Shown here one piece after another: positions 1-6,389 of a stretch of 6,695 nucleotides of DNA. Every line of letters starts with the position of its first letter. Position 1 is the first letter of the stretch. The DNA is taken from assembly GCA_900554525.1 (NCBI GenBank), contig USHL01000075.1, positions 1 to 6,695 of the forward strand. Direction: 5' to 3'. The notes beneath the pieces are model-generated. The model saw only the letters and a program-made list of their open reading frames with translations, had not been told where the DNA came from and searched no databases. The stretch is from an uncultured Oscillospiraceae bacterium. GTDB taxonomy: Bacteria; Bacillota; Clostridia; Oscillospirales; Acutalibacteraceae. Position numbers and translations under genes: made by a program.

Positions 1-79
1 CGCCCCGTGCAGCGGCGCGGCGGCATTCCTGCTTTACGGTACAAACTGGCAGGTGCCGTGTGATATTTATGTGGATAAT
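1..79 (+). repeat. Direct repeat copy A (partner 1016-1094)
   Basis: Bases 1-79 align without gaps to 1016-1094. The first 55 are identical and only positions 56 (c/g) and 61 (t/c) differ, giving 77/79. Similarity drops after base 79, where the beta-sandwich ends and the dockerin linker begins. The repeat probably continues upstream of the window. It lies in frame in both genes and encodes the same part of the module. Confidence 0.95.
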
Positions 80-292
80 ATAACACTTACAGTAGCCCGC
101 AACGGCGATGTGAATGCCGATAATGAGGTCGATATTTTAGACCTTGTTCATATGAAAAAGATAGCGGCGAATGTGATTGAGGTTCCCGCGGCGGCTGACC
201 TGAATTATGACGGTAAGGTTGGCGACGCAGCCGATTTATCGCTTTTAAGAAAGGCGCTTTTGGGAATCGTATCGCTTCCTTGCAAAGACTAA
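1..292 (+). CDS. 3' end of a secreted dockerin protein with a CBM-like beta-sandwich (5' truncated)
   Basis: Partial gene; its reading frame is open from base 2 to the TAA at 290-292. The first ~30 residues are the last strands of a beta-sandwich module (…TNWQV-CDIYVDN-I-L-V). They match residues ~196-221 of the next gene's product, nearly base for base. A type I dockerin follows at about 104-273, with two EF-hand-like repeats. Repeat 1 has the calcium ligands D-x-N-x-D-x-x-x-D-x-x-D (D at 107, N 113, D 119, D 131, D 140) and then a helix. Repeat 2 starts D-L-N-Y-D at 197 and runs into a typical L-L-R-K helix, but its loop is one residue longer. Dockerins bind cohesins on scaffoldin proteins, so this protein is probably part of a cellulosome-like complex outside the cell. 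The catalytic or binding modules lie upstream of the window, so substrate and enzyme class are unknown. A GTG at 53 is internal, not a start. Confidence 0.85.
   Translation, partial: APCSGAAAFLLYGTNWQVPCDIYVDNITLTVARNGDVNADNEVDILDLVHMKKIAANVIEVPAAADLNYDGKVGDAADLSLLRKALLGIVSLPCKD
104..273 (+). other. Type I dockerin domain
   Basis: This is the C-terminal domain of the first gene, with two calcium-loop/helix repeats of about 22-24 residues separated by a short linker. Loop 1 has the usual 12-residue spacing between its first and last aspartates. Loop 2 (197-235) has 13, because a glycine (codon 221-223) sits before the D-A-A-D segment. The second helix reads L-S-L-L-R-K-A-L-L-G, close to the family consensus. 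Binding of a cohesin is inferred from the family; no cohesin is visible in the window. Confidence 0.85.
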
Positions 293-321
293 TAAAATCA
301 TAATATAAGCTACGAGCAAAA

Positions 322-349
322 CTCGCCTTCCTCGTCAGAGGGAGGCGAG
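322..349 (+). promoter_or_regulatory. Strong intergenic hairpin (possible mRNA processing/stabilising element or weak terminator)
   Basis: Bases 322-333 pair with 338-349 as a 12-bp stem with one G·U pair (329-342) and a GTCA loop. The + strand shows no U-tract after the stem; it is followed by gaaaataaaag. On the - strand the stem is followed by TTTT, so the canonical terminator polarity would be leftward, yet no leftward gene is visible. It lies 29 bases after the dockerin gene's stop and 82 bases before the next start. It could stabilise the 3' end of the upstream message, set relative expression within an operon, or cause partial termination. The hairpin is plain; its role is inference. 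Confidence 0.6.
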
Positions 350-431
350 GAAAATAAAAGATAACTGTATCTTGAAAGATTTACAGACTGCTTTTCTGCA
401 ATTTGTTTGAACTATGATATAGGAGACTATT

Positions 432-3400
432 ATGAAAAAGCTATTGTCAATTCTATTGTCCGGTATTTTGACCGTCACGACGTTTTCCTGGGCTTTTATA
501 GTGAGTAATGCGGAAAATGCCATGGCTGCACAAGCTGAGCAACAGGAGCTTAAAAACGAAACGCTTAATTTTGAAGGTAATCAGGCAGTTTTTTATGAAA
601 ATAATGTTCTTACCGATCCGGGCGTCGTCAATGTTTTAGACAGCGCAGATGAAAGCCACGGCAATGTAATGGCGTTTAAAAGGCTTAAAGTTTACAGGGA
701 CGACGGTTGGGACGACCATGATATCACGCAGTGGCCGTCAGCTTTCGTGCTTTGCGACAGCGCGGGCGAAAACCGCCTTTTCTTCAAAGCCGGCGAGCAG
801 TTCAGAATCAGCTTTGCGATGAAGAAAAACAGCGCTGTACCGACCGATTTTTTCACAAGCTTTAAAGCAGCGCTTATTTTCGGCGAGGAGCTAATGTCGG
901 TCAATGGGCATATGGGAAGCTTAAATCCGTATATCAATAACGGAAAAAACGTTACCTTAGCGGAAATCGACTGCACGGCAGACGACGACTGGGTCACCTA
1001 TTCCACAGTAGTAACCGCCCCGTGCAGCGGCGCGGCGGCATTCCTGCTTTACGGTACAAACTGGCAGGTGGCGTGCGATATTTATGTGGATAATCTAAAA
1101 ATCACCTCGGATACCGAAGGAAATCCTGTAACGGTGGAATGTGTCAATACCGATGCCGTAGGCGGCAGAAAAACGGTCAATATGTATGATACCGATAGCT
1201 TTTCGGATATTGTAAAGCCTTTTTCAGACCGCGCGAGGTTTGAGGGCTGGTACTATGATGAAGCGCTTACAAAGTCTGCTAAGGGCGTAATCGGTACAAC
1301 GGACAAAATTTATGCGAAATGGAGAACAGAAAAGCATTCTCTAAAAAACACCTATGATGAAGATAATGTTGAATTTGTTCTCAGTACAACCGATAACGGC
1401 TATCAGATGACGCAAAGAAAAATCAACGGGACGCTTTTGGAGGATTATTTCGGGCAGTACAATGTTGTGGTGAAAAAGCCGGTGGTCTATGAGGATAATC
1501 GGGCGGTGTATTTCACGAATGCCGCAAGCTACGATGGTAACTGGCCTTCATTGGTTAAGCTTTATGACAGCGAAGCCCCTGAAAACTACTTTATGCCGCA
1601 GCCGAATTCAGCCTACAAAATCAAATTCAAATACAAAGCTAACAGAGCCCCCGATAGTCAGGTGAATTTCCAGCTCAGAATGCTGGGGGCAAACGGTTCC
1701 TCATCATACAACGAAAAAAATATCCTTTGCAATCAGCTTGTCGGGATTCAGGGCGAGCATCTGAACTGGACTTCTGCTGAAACGGTTTTCTATACCGGCT
1801 CCGAGATCGGACCCCTGGCTATTATTTTGGCATCGGCCAATTCGTGGTCAGCAAATAATGTATCGGTATGGATAGACGATATTGAGATTGAGGAAATATT
1901 TAACACACCTTCAATTTATTTTGAAACAAACGGAGGAAATAAAATTTCTCCGCAGCTGGTAATGGCAGGGGGTGCGATCCCTTTTGTCGACGTGCCGCAA
2001 AAGCCGGGCTATCTGTTTGACGGCTGGTTTACCGACGCCGCGTGTACTGAACCCTTGACGGGAAGCATTATGCCCGGTGATAATCTTTTCCTTTACGCAA
2101 AATGGGTAGAGCCCGCGATCGAGCCTACTGTGCTTGACTGTGATTTTGAAGCCTGCCAATACGAAAACGACGGTACGGCAAAAAACAAAAGCGATAACTT
2201 TATATCGGAAGAAGTAACGTGGGTGAATGATCCCGAAGAAGCTTACAGCGGCAGCGGTTATATCAGCATAAAAGGCTCGGGAGCAGCCACTGAAACTGCA
2301 TCGGCATATCCGGCTGTTTCCTTTAAAAATTCCGACGGAAGCAGCTATCAGCTTGTAGCAGGTGAGCGGTATAAAATAACCTTGGCGTTCCGTGGGCATT
2401 ATTCGGGACAGTATATCCGCTTTGTAACCTCACAGCAGGTTCCCACAATGGGTGTCAACCTTTCAAATTCAAAGGAATTTGCTAATCTTAATTACGCACC
2501 CTCGCAGTTAGGTGTTGATTTAGATGAATGGGGCACCTACGAAGCGTTTTTCATTCCCGAGGAAACCGGAAAGGTATATATGCTGCTTTCAGGCAATGCG
2601 GACAGATGTTTTGATATTGATTCGCTTAAAATTGAAATAGCCGATGAGAGCGAGGCAAGCCTTGTAACCTTCTATGACGCGGATGGCACGCTTTTGGAAA
2701 AACGGTTCGGAAAAATAGGGGAAAGGCTGATAGACCGCGAAATTTATCACACCGAGGATAAAAAATTCAACGGCTGGCGCACAGAAGACGGCAGGCTGCA
2801 TACCGCAAATCTGATTCCGGCAAACGATTTGGAGCTGTATGCCTCTTATACCGATTATGAGGATTTGAGCGGCGTCACACAGGATTGGTCGAAACCGCTT
2901 ACCATAGACTTTGAGGACAGTGAGGCCGCTAAAATTTTCTACGGCGTGGGGAATAACTGTTCGCCGTCTTACCAAGGCACTTATTATGTGACGGGCGACA
3001 GCGCCAATGCCCACAGCGGCGACAGCTATTTTAAGCTTCACGAGGTAGGCGTGTGGAGTGAATGGTACAGACGATTCCGGATATTCAATCCTAATACAAA
3101 GGGGAATATGGTCTATCTTGACCCAAACAGCGTTTATCGGGTAACCTTTTGGATCAATATTGAAAAAGCAGGCGCTACGAACCTTTCAGTGGTTGCTTTT
3201 GACAGCACGGAAAATATGAGCTTATATGAACAAAGCACCATGCTTTGTTTTATCGACGCTGAGCAGATGGACAATATAGGCAAGTGGGTGCAGTATGATT
3301 CTACGATTATCACGGGTGATACGGTATCTACCTTAGGTATTCTGCTTTCGGGCGGATGGATCACTGCCTGCATTGATGATATCACGGTTACAAAGCTTGA

Positions 3401-3872
3401 AACAGCTACCGTTACCTTTGATTCTATGGGCGGCAGCCGGGTAGAGCCGGTGACTGTTCTGACGTATGATTATGTTGTGCCGAGCTTCCCCGAACGGGAA
3501 GGTTATGATTTTGTCGGCTGGTACACGGATAAGGAATATAAGAATCTTTTTGATTTTAACAGCATGGTGATTTTAGGCGATATTACCCTTTATGCGAAAT
3601 GGGAAAAGATTTTTGTTCCGAAAACGTATTATGAAAATAAAACCGTTTATACGCAGGAGGAAAAAGAGGTTGAAAGTATTCCCGATGACGCAGAACTTGA
3701 TAACCAGTTTGAAATCAAGCAGAATGATAAGATTAAAAATGTCAGCGTGGAAACCGACGGGGCGCCGATATGGAAAATAGCTGTTATAGCGTCAGGCGCT
3801 TTGGCCTTGGTCGGCGCGGCGGTTGTTATATTGATTCTGATAAAAAAGAAAAAGCAAAAAGGGGGAAAATAA
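432..3872 (+). CDS. Membrane-anchored surface protein with four CBM-like/Flg_new repeat units
   Basis: 1146 residues. AGGAG at 421-425, six bases before the ATG, supports this start. A signal peptide (MKK, hydrophobic core to about residue 24, likely cleavage after A27 or within A30-A35) shows export. Four units follow. Each is a ~170-200 residue beta-sandwich ending in an I-D/N-D-I/L-x-I/V strand (about 40-226, 305-490, 565-738, 826-990), then a Listeria-Bacteroides repeat of ~64 residues ending YAKW or YASY (234-297, 494-558, 743-806, 993-1057). The unit ends are spaced 261, 248 and 251 residues. A charged stalk (1058-1112), one hydrophobic helix (about 1114-1137) and a KKKK-rich cytoplasmic tail anchor it. 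There is no LPXTG motif, dockerin or recognisable catalytic domain. The sandwiches resemble the CBM4/9/16/22 fold group, so glycan binding at the cell surface is the best guess; the ligand is unknown. It is almost certainly cotranscribed with the GH16 gene starting one base after its stop. Confidence 0.85.
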   Translation: MKKLLSILLSGILTVTTFSWAFIVSNAENAMAAQAEQQELKNETLNFEGNQAVFYENNVLTDPGVVNVLDSADESHGNVMAFKRLKVYRDDGWDDHDITQWPSAFVLCDSAGENRLFFKAGEQFRISFAMKKNSAVPTDFFTSFKAALIFGEELMSVNGHMGSLNPYINNGKNVTLAEIDCTADDDWVTYSTVVTAPCSGAAAFLLYGTNWQVACDIYVDNLKITSDTEGNPVTVECVNTDAVGGRKTVNMYDTDSFSDIVKPFSDRARFEGWYYDEALTKSAKGVIGTTDKIYAKWRTEKHSLKNTYDEDNVEFVLSTTDNGYQMTQRKINGTLLEDYFGQYNVVVKKPVVYEDNRAVYFTNAASYDGNWPSLVKLYDSEAPENYFMPQPNSAYKIKFKYKANRAPDSQVNFQLRMLGANGSSSYNEKNILCNQLVGIQGEHLNWTSAETVFYTGSEIGPLAIILASANSWSANNVSVWIDDIEIEEIFNTPSIYFETNGGNKISPQLVMAGGAIPFVDVPQKPGYLFDGWFTDAACTEPLTGSIMPGDNLFLYAKWVEPAIEPTVLDCDFEACQYENDGTAKNKSDNFISEEVTWVNDPEEAYSGSGYISIKGSGAATETASAYPAVSFKNSDGSSYQLVAGERYKITLAFRGHYSGQYIRFVTSQQVPTMGVNLSNSKEFANLNYAPSQLGVDLDEWGTYEAFFIPEETGKVYMLLSGNADRCFDIDSLKIEIADESEASLVTFYDADGTLLEKRFGKIGERLIDREIYHTEDKKFNGWRTEDGRLHTANLIPANDLELYASYTDYEDLSGVTQDWSKPLTIDFEDSEAAKIFYGVGNNCSPSYQGTYYVTGDSANAHSGDSYFKLHEVGVWSEWYRRFRIFNPNTKGNMVYLDPNSVYRVTFWINIEKAGATNLSVVAFDSTENMSLYEQSTMLCFIDAEQMDNIGKWVQYDSTIITGDTVSTLGILLSGGWITACIDDITVTKLETATVTFDSMGGSRVEPVTVLTYDYVVPSFPEREGYDFVGWYTDKEYKNLFDFNSMVILGDITLYAKWEKIFVPKTYYENKTVYTQEEKEVESIPDDAELDNQFEIKQNDKIKNVSVETDGAPIWKIAVIASGALALVGAAVVILILIKKKKQKGGK
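1016..1094 (+). repeat. Direct repeat copy B (partner 1-79)
   Basis: Second copy of the 79-base near-identical segment, encoding residues ~196-221 of the membrane-anchored multi-module protein, at the end of its first beta-sandwich. The distance between copies is 1015 bases. Such high DNA identity in two otherwise different proteins points to recent duplication or gene conversion rather than functional constraint alone. Confidence 0.95.
1131..1322 (+). other. Listeria-Bacteroides (Flg_new type) repeat 1
   Basis: Residues ~234-297. The hallmark F-E-G-W-Y-Y-D-E-A-L-T segment and the closing I-Y-A-K-W are present, but the usual N-G-G near the start is replaced by D-A-V-G-G. This small beta-grasp-like domain is common in Gram-positive surface proteins, where it acts as a spacer or adhesive module. 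Confidence 0.75.
1911..2105 (+). other. Listeria-Bacteroides (Flg_new type) repeat 2
   Basis: Residues ~494-558. It is close to consensus: F-E-T-N-G-G-N at the start, K-P-G-Y-L-F-D-G-W-F-T-D in the middle and L-Y-A-K-W at the end. Confidence 0.85.
2658..2849 (+). other. Divergent Listeria-Bacteroides-like repeat 3
   Basis: Residues ~743-806. It keeps V-T-F-Y-D-A-D-G, F-N-G-W and a final L-Y-A-S-Y, but has lost N-G-G, the P-G-Y motif and the terminal tryptophan. It is the most diverged of the four and is recognised partly by its position after the third sandwich. Confidence 0.6.
3408..3602 (+). other. Listeria-Bacteroides (Flg_new type) repeat 4
   Basis: Residues ~993-1057. V-T-F-D-S-M-G-G-S, R-E-G-Y-D-F-V-G-W-Y-T-D and L-Y-A-K-W follow the family consensus well. 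It is the last folded module before the membrane-proximal stalk. Confidence 0.85.
3860..3866 (+). promoter_or_regulatory. RBS of the GH16 gene, inside the upstream coding tail
   Basis: AGGGGGA lies 7 bases before the ATG at 3874 and is embedded in the last Lys-Gly-Gly-Lys codons of the preceding gene, whose TAA is at 3870-3872. Only one base (3873) separates stop and start, so translational coupling is likely. This fixes the start at 3874. Confidence 0.75.
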
Positions 3873-3873
3873 A

Positions 3874-6309
3874 ATGAAAAAAACAATAATATTTTGCCTT
3901 GTCTTTGTTTTGTTTTGCTGCTGCGGCTGTACCGAAAAAAAGCCGCAAAAATCAGAGGTGACGCAGTATACGGTTGCCCTGAATCCTTCGGTTATGCTTG
4001 AGGACGGAACGGTTGACAGCATCAGGAACAGTACCGCTAAGGCAATGTCTGCGGATTCCTCGTCCGATACCGTCGAAGCGCTGTATACAAACACAGCCTG
4101 GCAGTGGATTGCCAAAGAAGAAAACGGTGACTGGAGCAGACGGCTGATACGCTCGCTTTCCAAATGGAAAAACGGCAGCGGCAGCACCGATTCGGGTGCG
4201 CCCTTTGCGTATCAATTGGACGACAGCGGTGTATCCTCGCTATCCGCCTTTGATAGCTCAAAAATGAAAATCAAGGGCGAAACGGACGGCAATATGCCCG
4301 AAACCGGTATATTGATGTCCTTTGCAGAGGGCAAAGAAGAAGCCCTGTGCTATACCGCCGAAAATGACGGAAGGGTGATACTTTCCGACAGAGACGGCGG
4401 CAGTATTGCCGTGGTTTCCGACATTTCCGGATTTGATACCTCCTTTTTCGGCAAAAAAAATGCAAAAAAGAATGTTGTTGTACGCATTTATAAAAATGCG
4501 CGGATTTACTGGCAGGAAATTCTGAACGTCGAACAGCCTTCTGTTTTGTTCCCGCAGTTTTCAGCAATCGACCTTAAAAAAGGCGACCGTCTGCTGATTA
4601 CCGCAGAGGCTACGGATGATATCGACGGCATCGTAACCGGAAACTGCGATATCCCGGCATACACGGCGATTGAAACGGTTAATATTCCTATGACGACAAC
4701 AGTGGAAAAGCAGACGCAGGCCCCTGCAAGACAGACAATTCCGTTTATTTATCAGCACAACAGCTATTTTACGGTTGTTACGGCTGACGGGGCGTCTGAC
4801 GAGGAGAAAAAAATCGCAGATGATTTTTGCTCGCAAATGGAGAGTGTACTCGGAACGGCGATTGATAAAAGAAGCGACGCGGAGGGTCTGCCTGATGGTA
4901 ATATTATCTTAGTGGGCAATACAAGCTTTGAGCAGTCAAAAAAGGCTCTCAATGAAATCAAAAGCAGCAGAACCGAGCATGCGGGCGACTTTATCATACG
5001 AATGGAGGATAATAGCCTGGTCATCAATGCCGGGAGCGACGTGGGATTGAAATTTGCCGTGGATTTTTTCTTTCAGAATTACTGCACGGGTAAAAATTCT
5101 TCTATCGAGTCGAATTTAGAGTATGTATCTTCAAAATTTAACCCAATCAAAAGCCTATCTGTTGCGGGAATACAAATTTCAGAATACAGAATTGTCGTAT
5201 CACGCTTCGCGTCCCTGATGGATATTTCCGCGGCGGATTACCTCAATGAGCAGATCGTAAAAGCAGCCGGTATTATGCTGCCGATCGTAAGGGATTCCGA
5301 AAAGGCTTCCGCATATGAAATCCTGATCGGTGACACGGGCAGAACCTCTAATAATTATTCTACTGTTGCGGCAACCTCGAGCGGGAATCAATACAGCATT
5401 TCGGTTCATAAAAATAATACTGTTATACAGGGAGAAAGCACGGCTGCGGTCAACGCCGGTGTGATCACCTTTGCCGACAGGCTGCTGCGCGACGGCAGTG
5501 TCAAAAACGGATTCACTTTAAACGGTGCGTATAACGGCGGTTATTCTCTTACAAACGGCTATAAGCTTACCTGGAGCGATGAGTTTAATACAAATAATCT
5601 GAAGAAAATCTGGAAAACCCAATCGACCAGCAGCCCCAGTGTTTACGGCGGAACAGTATATGCATCTGTCGATAATGCGTTTGTTGATAACGGCGCTTTA
5701 GTACAGCGCCTCAGCCGCGACGGCAATGATGTAAAAGAATCATTTCTGGTCACCCAAGACGGAATGCTGTATAAATACGGCTATTTAGAGGCGAGGGTGC
5801 GCTTGTCGGCGATGGAAGGATGCTGCGGATCTGTTTGGCTGATGAGTCAGGTAACAGGCAACAATGGTATAACGGGCGAGATAGATGTATATGAGAACTT
5901 CGGTCGATTAAATACTTTGAAGTCGAATTTGCATACATGGGGTCCCGGCAGTGCACACGAAAATATTCTCGGAGCATCCGATACCATTCTGAATCTTGCA
6001 CCCGGCACGCAAAATCCCGAGCCATATTCGGATCATTATCATACCATTGGCTTTGAATGGTATCAGGGCTACATCGCATTCTACATTGATGGTGTGAAGC
6101 ATACTGAGTATCAATACGATCCGATCAAGTATGCCTGCTTCGATAAACCGTTCTATCTGATTCTGTCTGTTTCGGGCGGCGTGGATTCAGGCGTATTTTC
6201 CGAAATCAGTTCACCACCCGACGGTTTTACCTATACGGATACATATTACGATTGGATACGGATCTATCAGACCGATGATATGGACAATGTAATGTACACG
6301 AAAGAGTAA
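3874..6309 (+). CDS. GH16 family beta-glucanase lipoprotein with N-terminal accessory domains
   Basis: 811 residues. The N-terminus (MKKT, hydrophobic core, then C-C-C-G-C-T-E-K-K) is a lipoprotein signal with C19 the likely lipidated residue. Residues ~113-262 look like a beta-sandwich (V-R-I-Y-K-N at 203-208, K-K-G-D-R at 235-239). A Thr/Pro/Gln-rich linker (~267-294) follows. Regions ~296-405 and ~435-541 each resemble the GH67N/GH20b-like alpha/beta domain that precedes glycosidase barrels (D-F-I-I-R … I-N-A-G-S-D-V-G-L-K-F-A-V-D; E-I-L-I-G-D-T-G … A-A-V-N-A-G-V). Residues ~563-807 are a GH16 jelly roll: W-S-D-E-F at 567, G-Y-L-E-A-R-V, catalytic E669-I-D671-V-Y-E674 (nucleophile and acid/base by family knowledge), H-T-I-G-F-E-W, F-Y-I-D-G and a final W-I-R-I-Y-Q. 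The GH16 fold and the laminarinase-like motif suggest an endo-beta-1,3- or 1,3-1,4-glucanase acting at the outer face of the membrane. GH16 also includes agarases, carrageenases and galactanases, so the substrate is not fixed. A GH16 lipoprotein with two such accessory domains is unusual. Confidence 0.85.
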   Translation: MKKTIIFCLVFVLFCCCGCTEKKPQKSEVTQYTVALNPSVMLEDGTVDSIRNSTAKAMSADSSSDTVEALYTNTAWQWIAKEENGDWSRRLIRSLSKWKNGSGSTDSGAPFAYQLDDSGVSSLSAFDSSKMKIKGETDGNMPETGILMSFAEGKEEALCYTAENDGRVILSDRDGGSIAVVSDISGFDTSFFGKKNAKKNVVVRIYKNARIYWQEILNVEQPSVLFPQFSAIDLKKGDRLLITAEATDDIDGIVTGNCDIPAYTAIETVNIPMTTTVEKQTQAPARQTIPFIYQHNSYFTVVTADGASDEEKKIADDFCSQMESVLGTAIDKRSDAEGLPDGNIILVGNTSFEQSKKALNEIKSSRTEHAGDFIIRMEDNSLVINAGSDVGLKFAVDFFFQNYCTGKNSSIESNLEYVSSKFNPIKSLSVAGIQISEYRIVVSRFASLMDISAADYLNEQIVKAAGIMLPIVRDSEKASAYEILIGDTGRTSNNYSTVAATSSGNQYSISVHKNNTVIQGESTAAVNAGVITFADRLLRDGSVKNGFTLNGAYNGGYSLTNGYKLTWSDEFNTNNLKKIWKTQSTSSPSVYGGTVYASVDNAFVDNGALVQRLSRDGNDVKESFLVTQDGMLYKYGYLEARVRLSAMEGCCGSVWLMSQVTGNNGITGEIDVYENFGRLNTLKSNLHTWGPGSAHENILGASDTILNLAPGTQNPEPYSDHYHTIGFEWYQGYIAFYIDGVKHTEYQYDPIKYACFDKPFYLILSVSGGVDSGVFSEISSPPDGFTYTDTYYDWIRIYQTDDMDNVMYTKE
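5562..6297 (+). other. GH16 catalytic domain
   Basis: Approximately residues 563-808. The active-site strand is G-E-I-D-V-Y-E-N, with the three acidic residues encoded at 5878-5880, 5884-5886 and 5893-5895. Flanking conserved features are W-S-D-E-F-N at the start, Y-G-Y-L-E-A-R, G-S-V-W-L, H-T-I-G-F-E-W and the last strand W-I-R-I-Y. The domain appears full length, and all catalytic acids are present. Confidence 0.88.
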
Positions 6310-6389
6310 TTGAAAGTGAACACTGTGGATAAAATGTGCGAGACAAAGCGCTGTCTTTCTTTCGGAAAATTTTAAATTGGAGTAGTATA
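6310..6389 (+). other. 80-base intergenic spacer without a convincing terminator
   Basis: It holds the RBS above and one weak stem-loop: agaca pairs with tgtct around an aagcgc loop, followed by a U/C-rich run, tctttcgg. A five-bp stem is too weak to call a terminator. TTGAAA (6310-6315) and TAAAAT (6330-6335) look like promoter boxes, but they are only 14 bases apart. Read-through from the GH16 gene is the simplest reading. Confidence 0.5.
6379..6382 (+). promoter_or_regulatory. RBS setting the start of the GH20-type gene
   Basis: TTGGAG (core GGAG at 6379-6382) lies 7 bases before the ATG at 6390. This favours that start over the in-frame ATG at 6426 (residue 13), which has no comparable upstream purine run. 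Confidence 0.7.

Noticed and set aside
413..418. TATGAT resembling a -10 box just before the second gene
   Set aside because: It ends two bases before the RBS (421-425), so a transcript starting from it would lack a usable RBS. No -35 box sits at 16-18 bases; the nearest candidates, TTGAAA (372-377) and TTTACA (380-385), are too far away.
1911..2399. 162-codon minus-strand open frame
   Set aside because: It lies wholly antisense to the multi-module gene, has no plausible RBS or recognisable protein family, and its composition mirrors the sense codons.
2589..3041. 150-codon minus-strand open frame
   Set aside because: Antisense shadow of the same gene, with no domain recognised. The sense frame shows clear domain structure throughout.
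1131..3602. Repeated YAKW-coding segments as a DNA-level tandem repeat
   Set aside because: The similarity is mostly at protein level; only ~15-base stretches around the end motif match, so these are old diverged domain repeats rather than a recent DNA repeat.
3592..3780. Short Arg/Lys-rich + strand frame inside the second gene
   Set aside because: It is a shifted reading of the stalk region; the real frame continues uninterrupted to the membrane helix.
5750..6079. 109-codon minus-strand open frame across the GH16 active-site region
   Set aside because: The + strand encodes conserved GH16 motifs here, including the catalytic acids, so the antisense frame is a by-product.
6310..6335. TTGAAA and TAAAAT as a promoter for the GH20-type gene
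   Set aside because: The spacing is only 14 bases, and the boxes begin immediately at the preceding stop codon; chance AT-rich matches are likely.
6339..6360. Small stem-loop agaca/tgtct followed by tctttc as a terminator
   Set aside because: A five-bp stem with a poor U-tract is too weak, and the next gene follows closely in the same direction.
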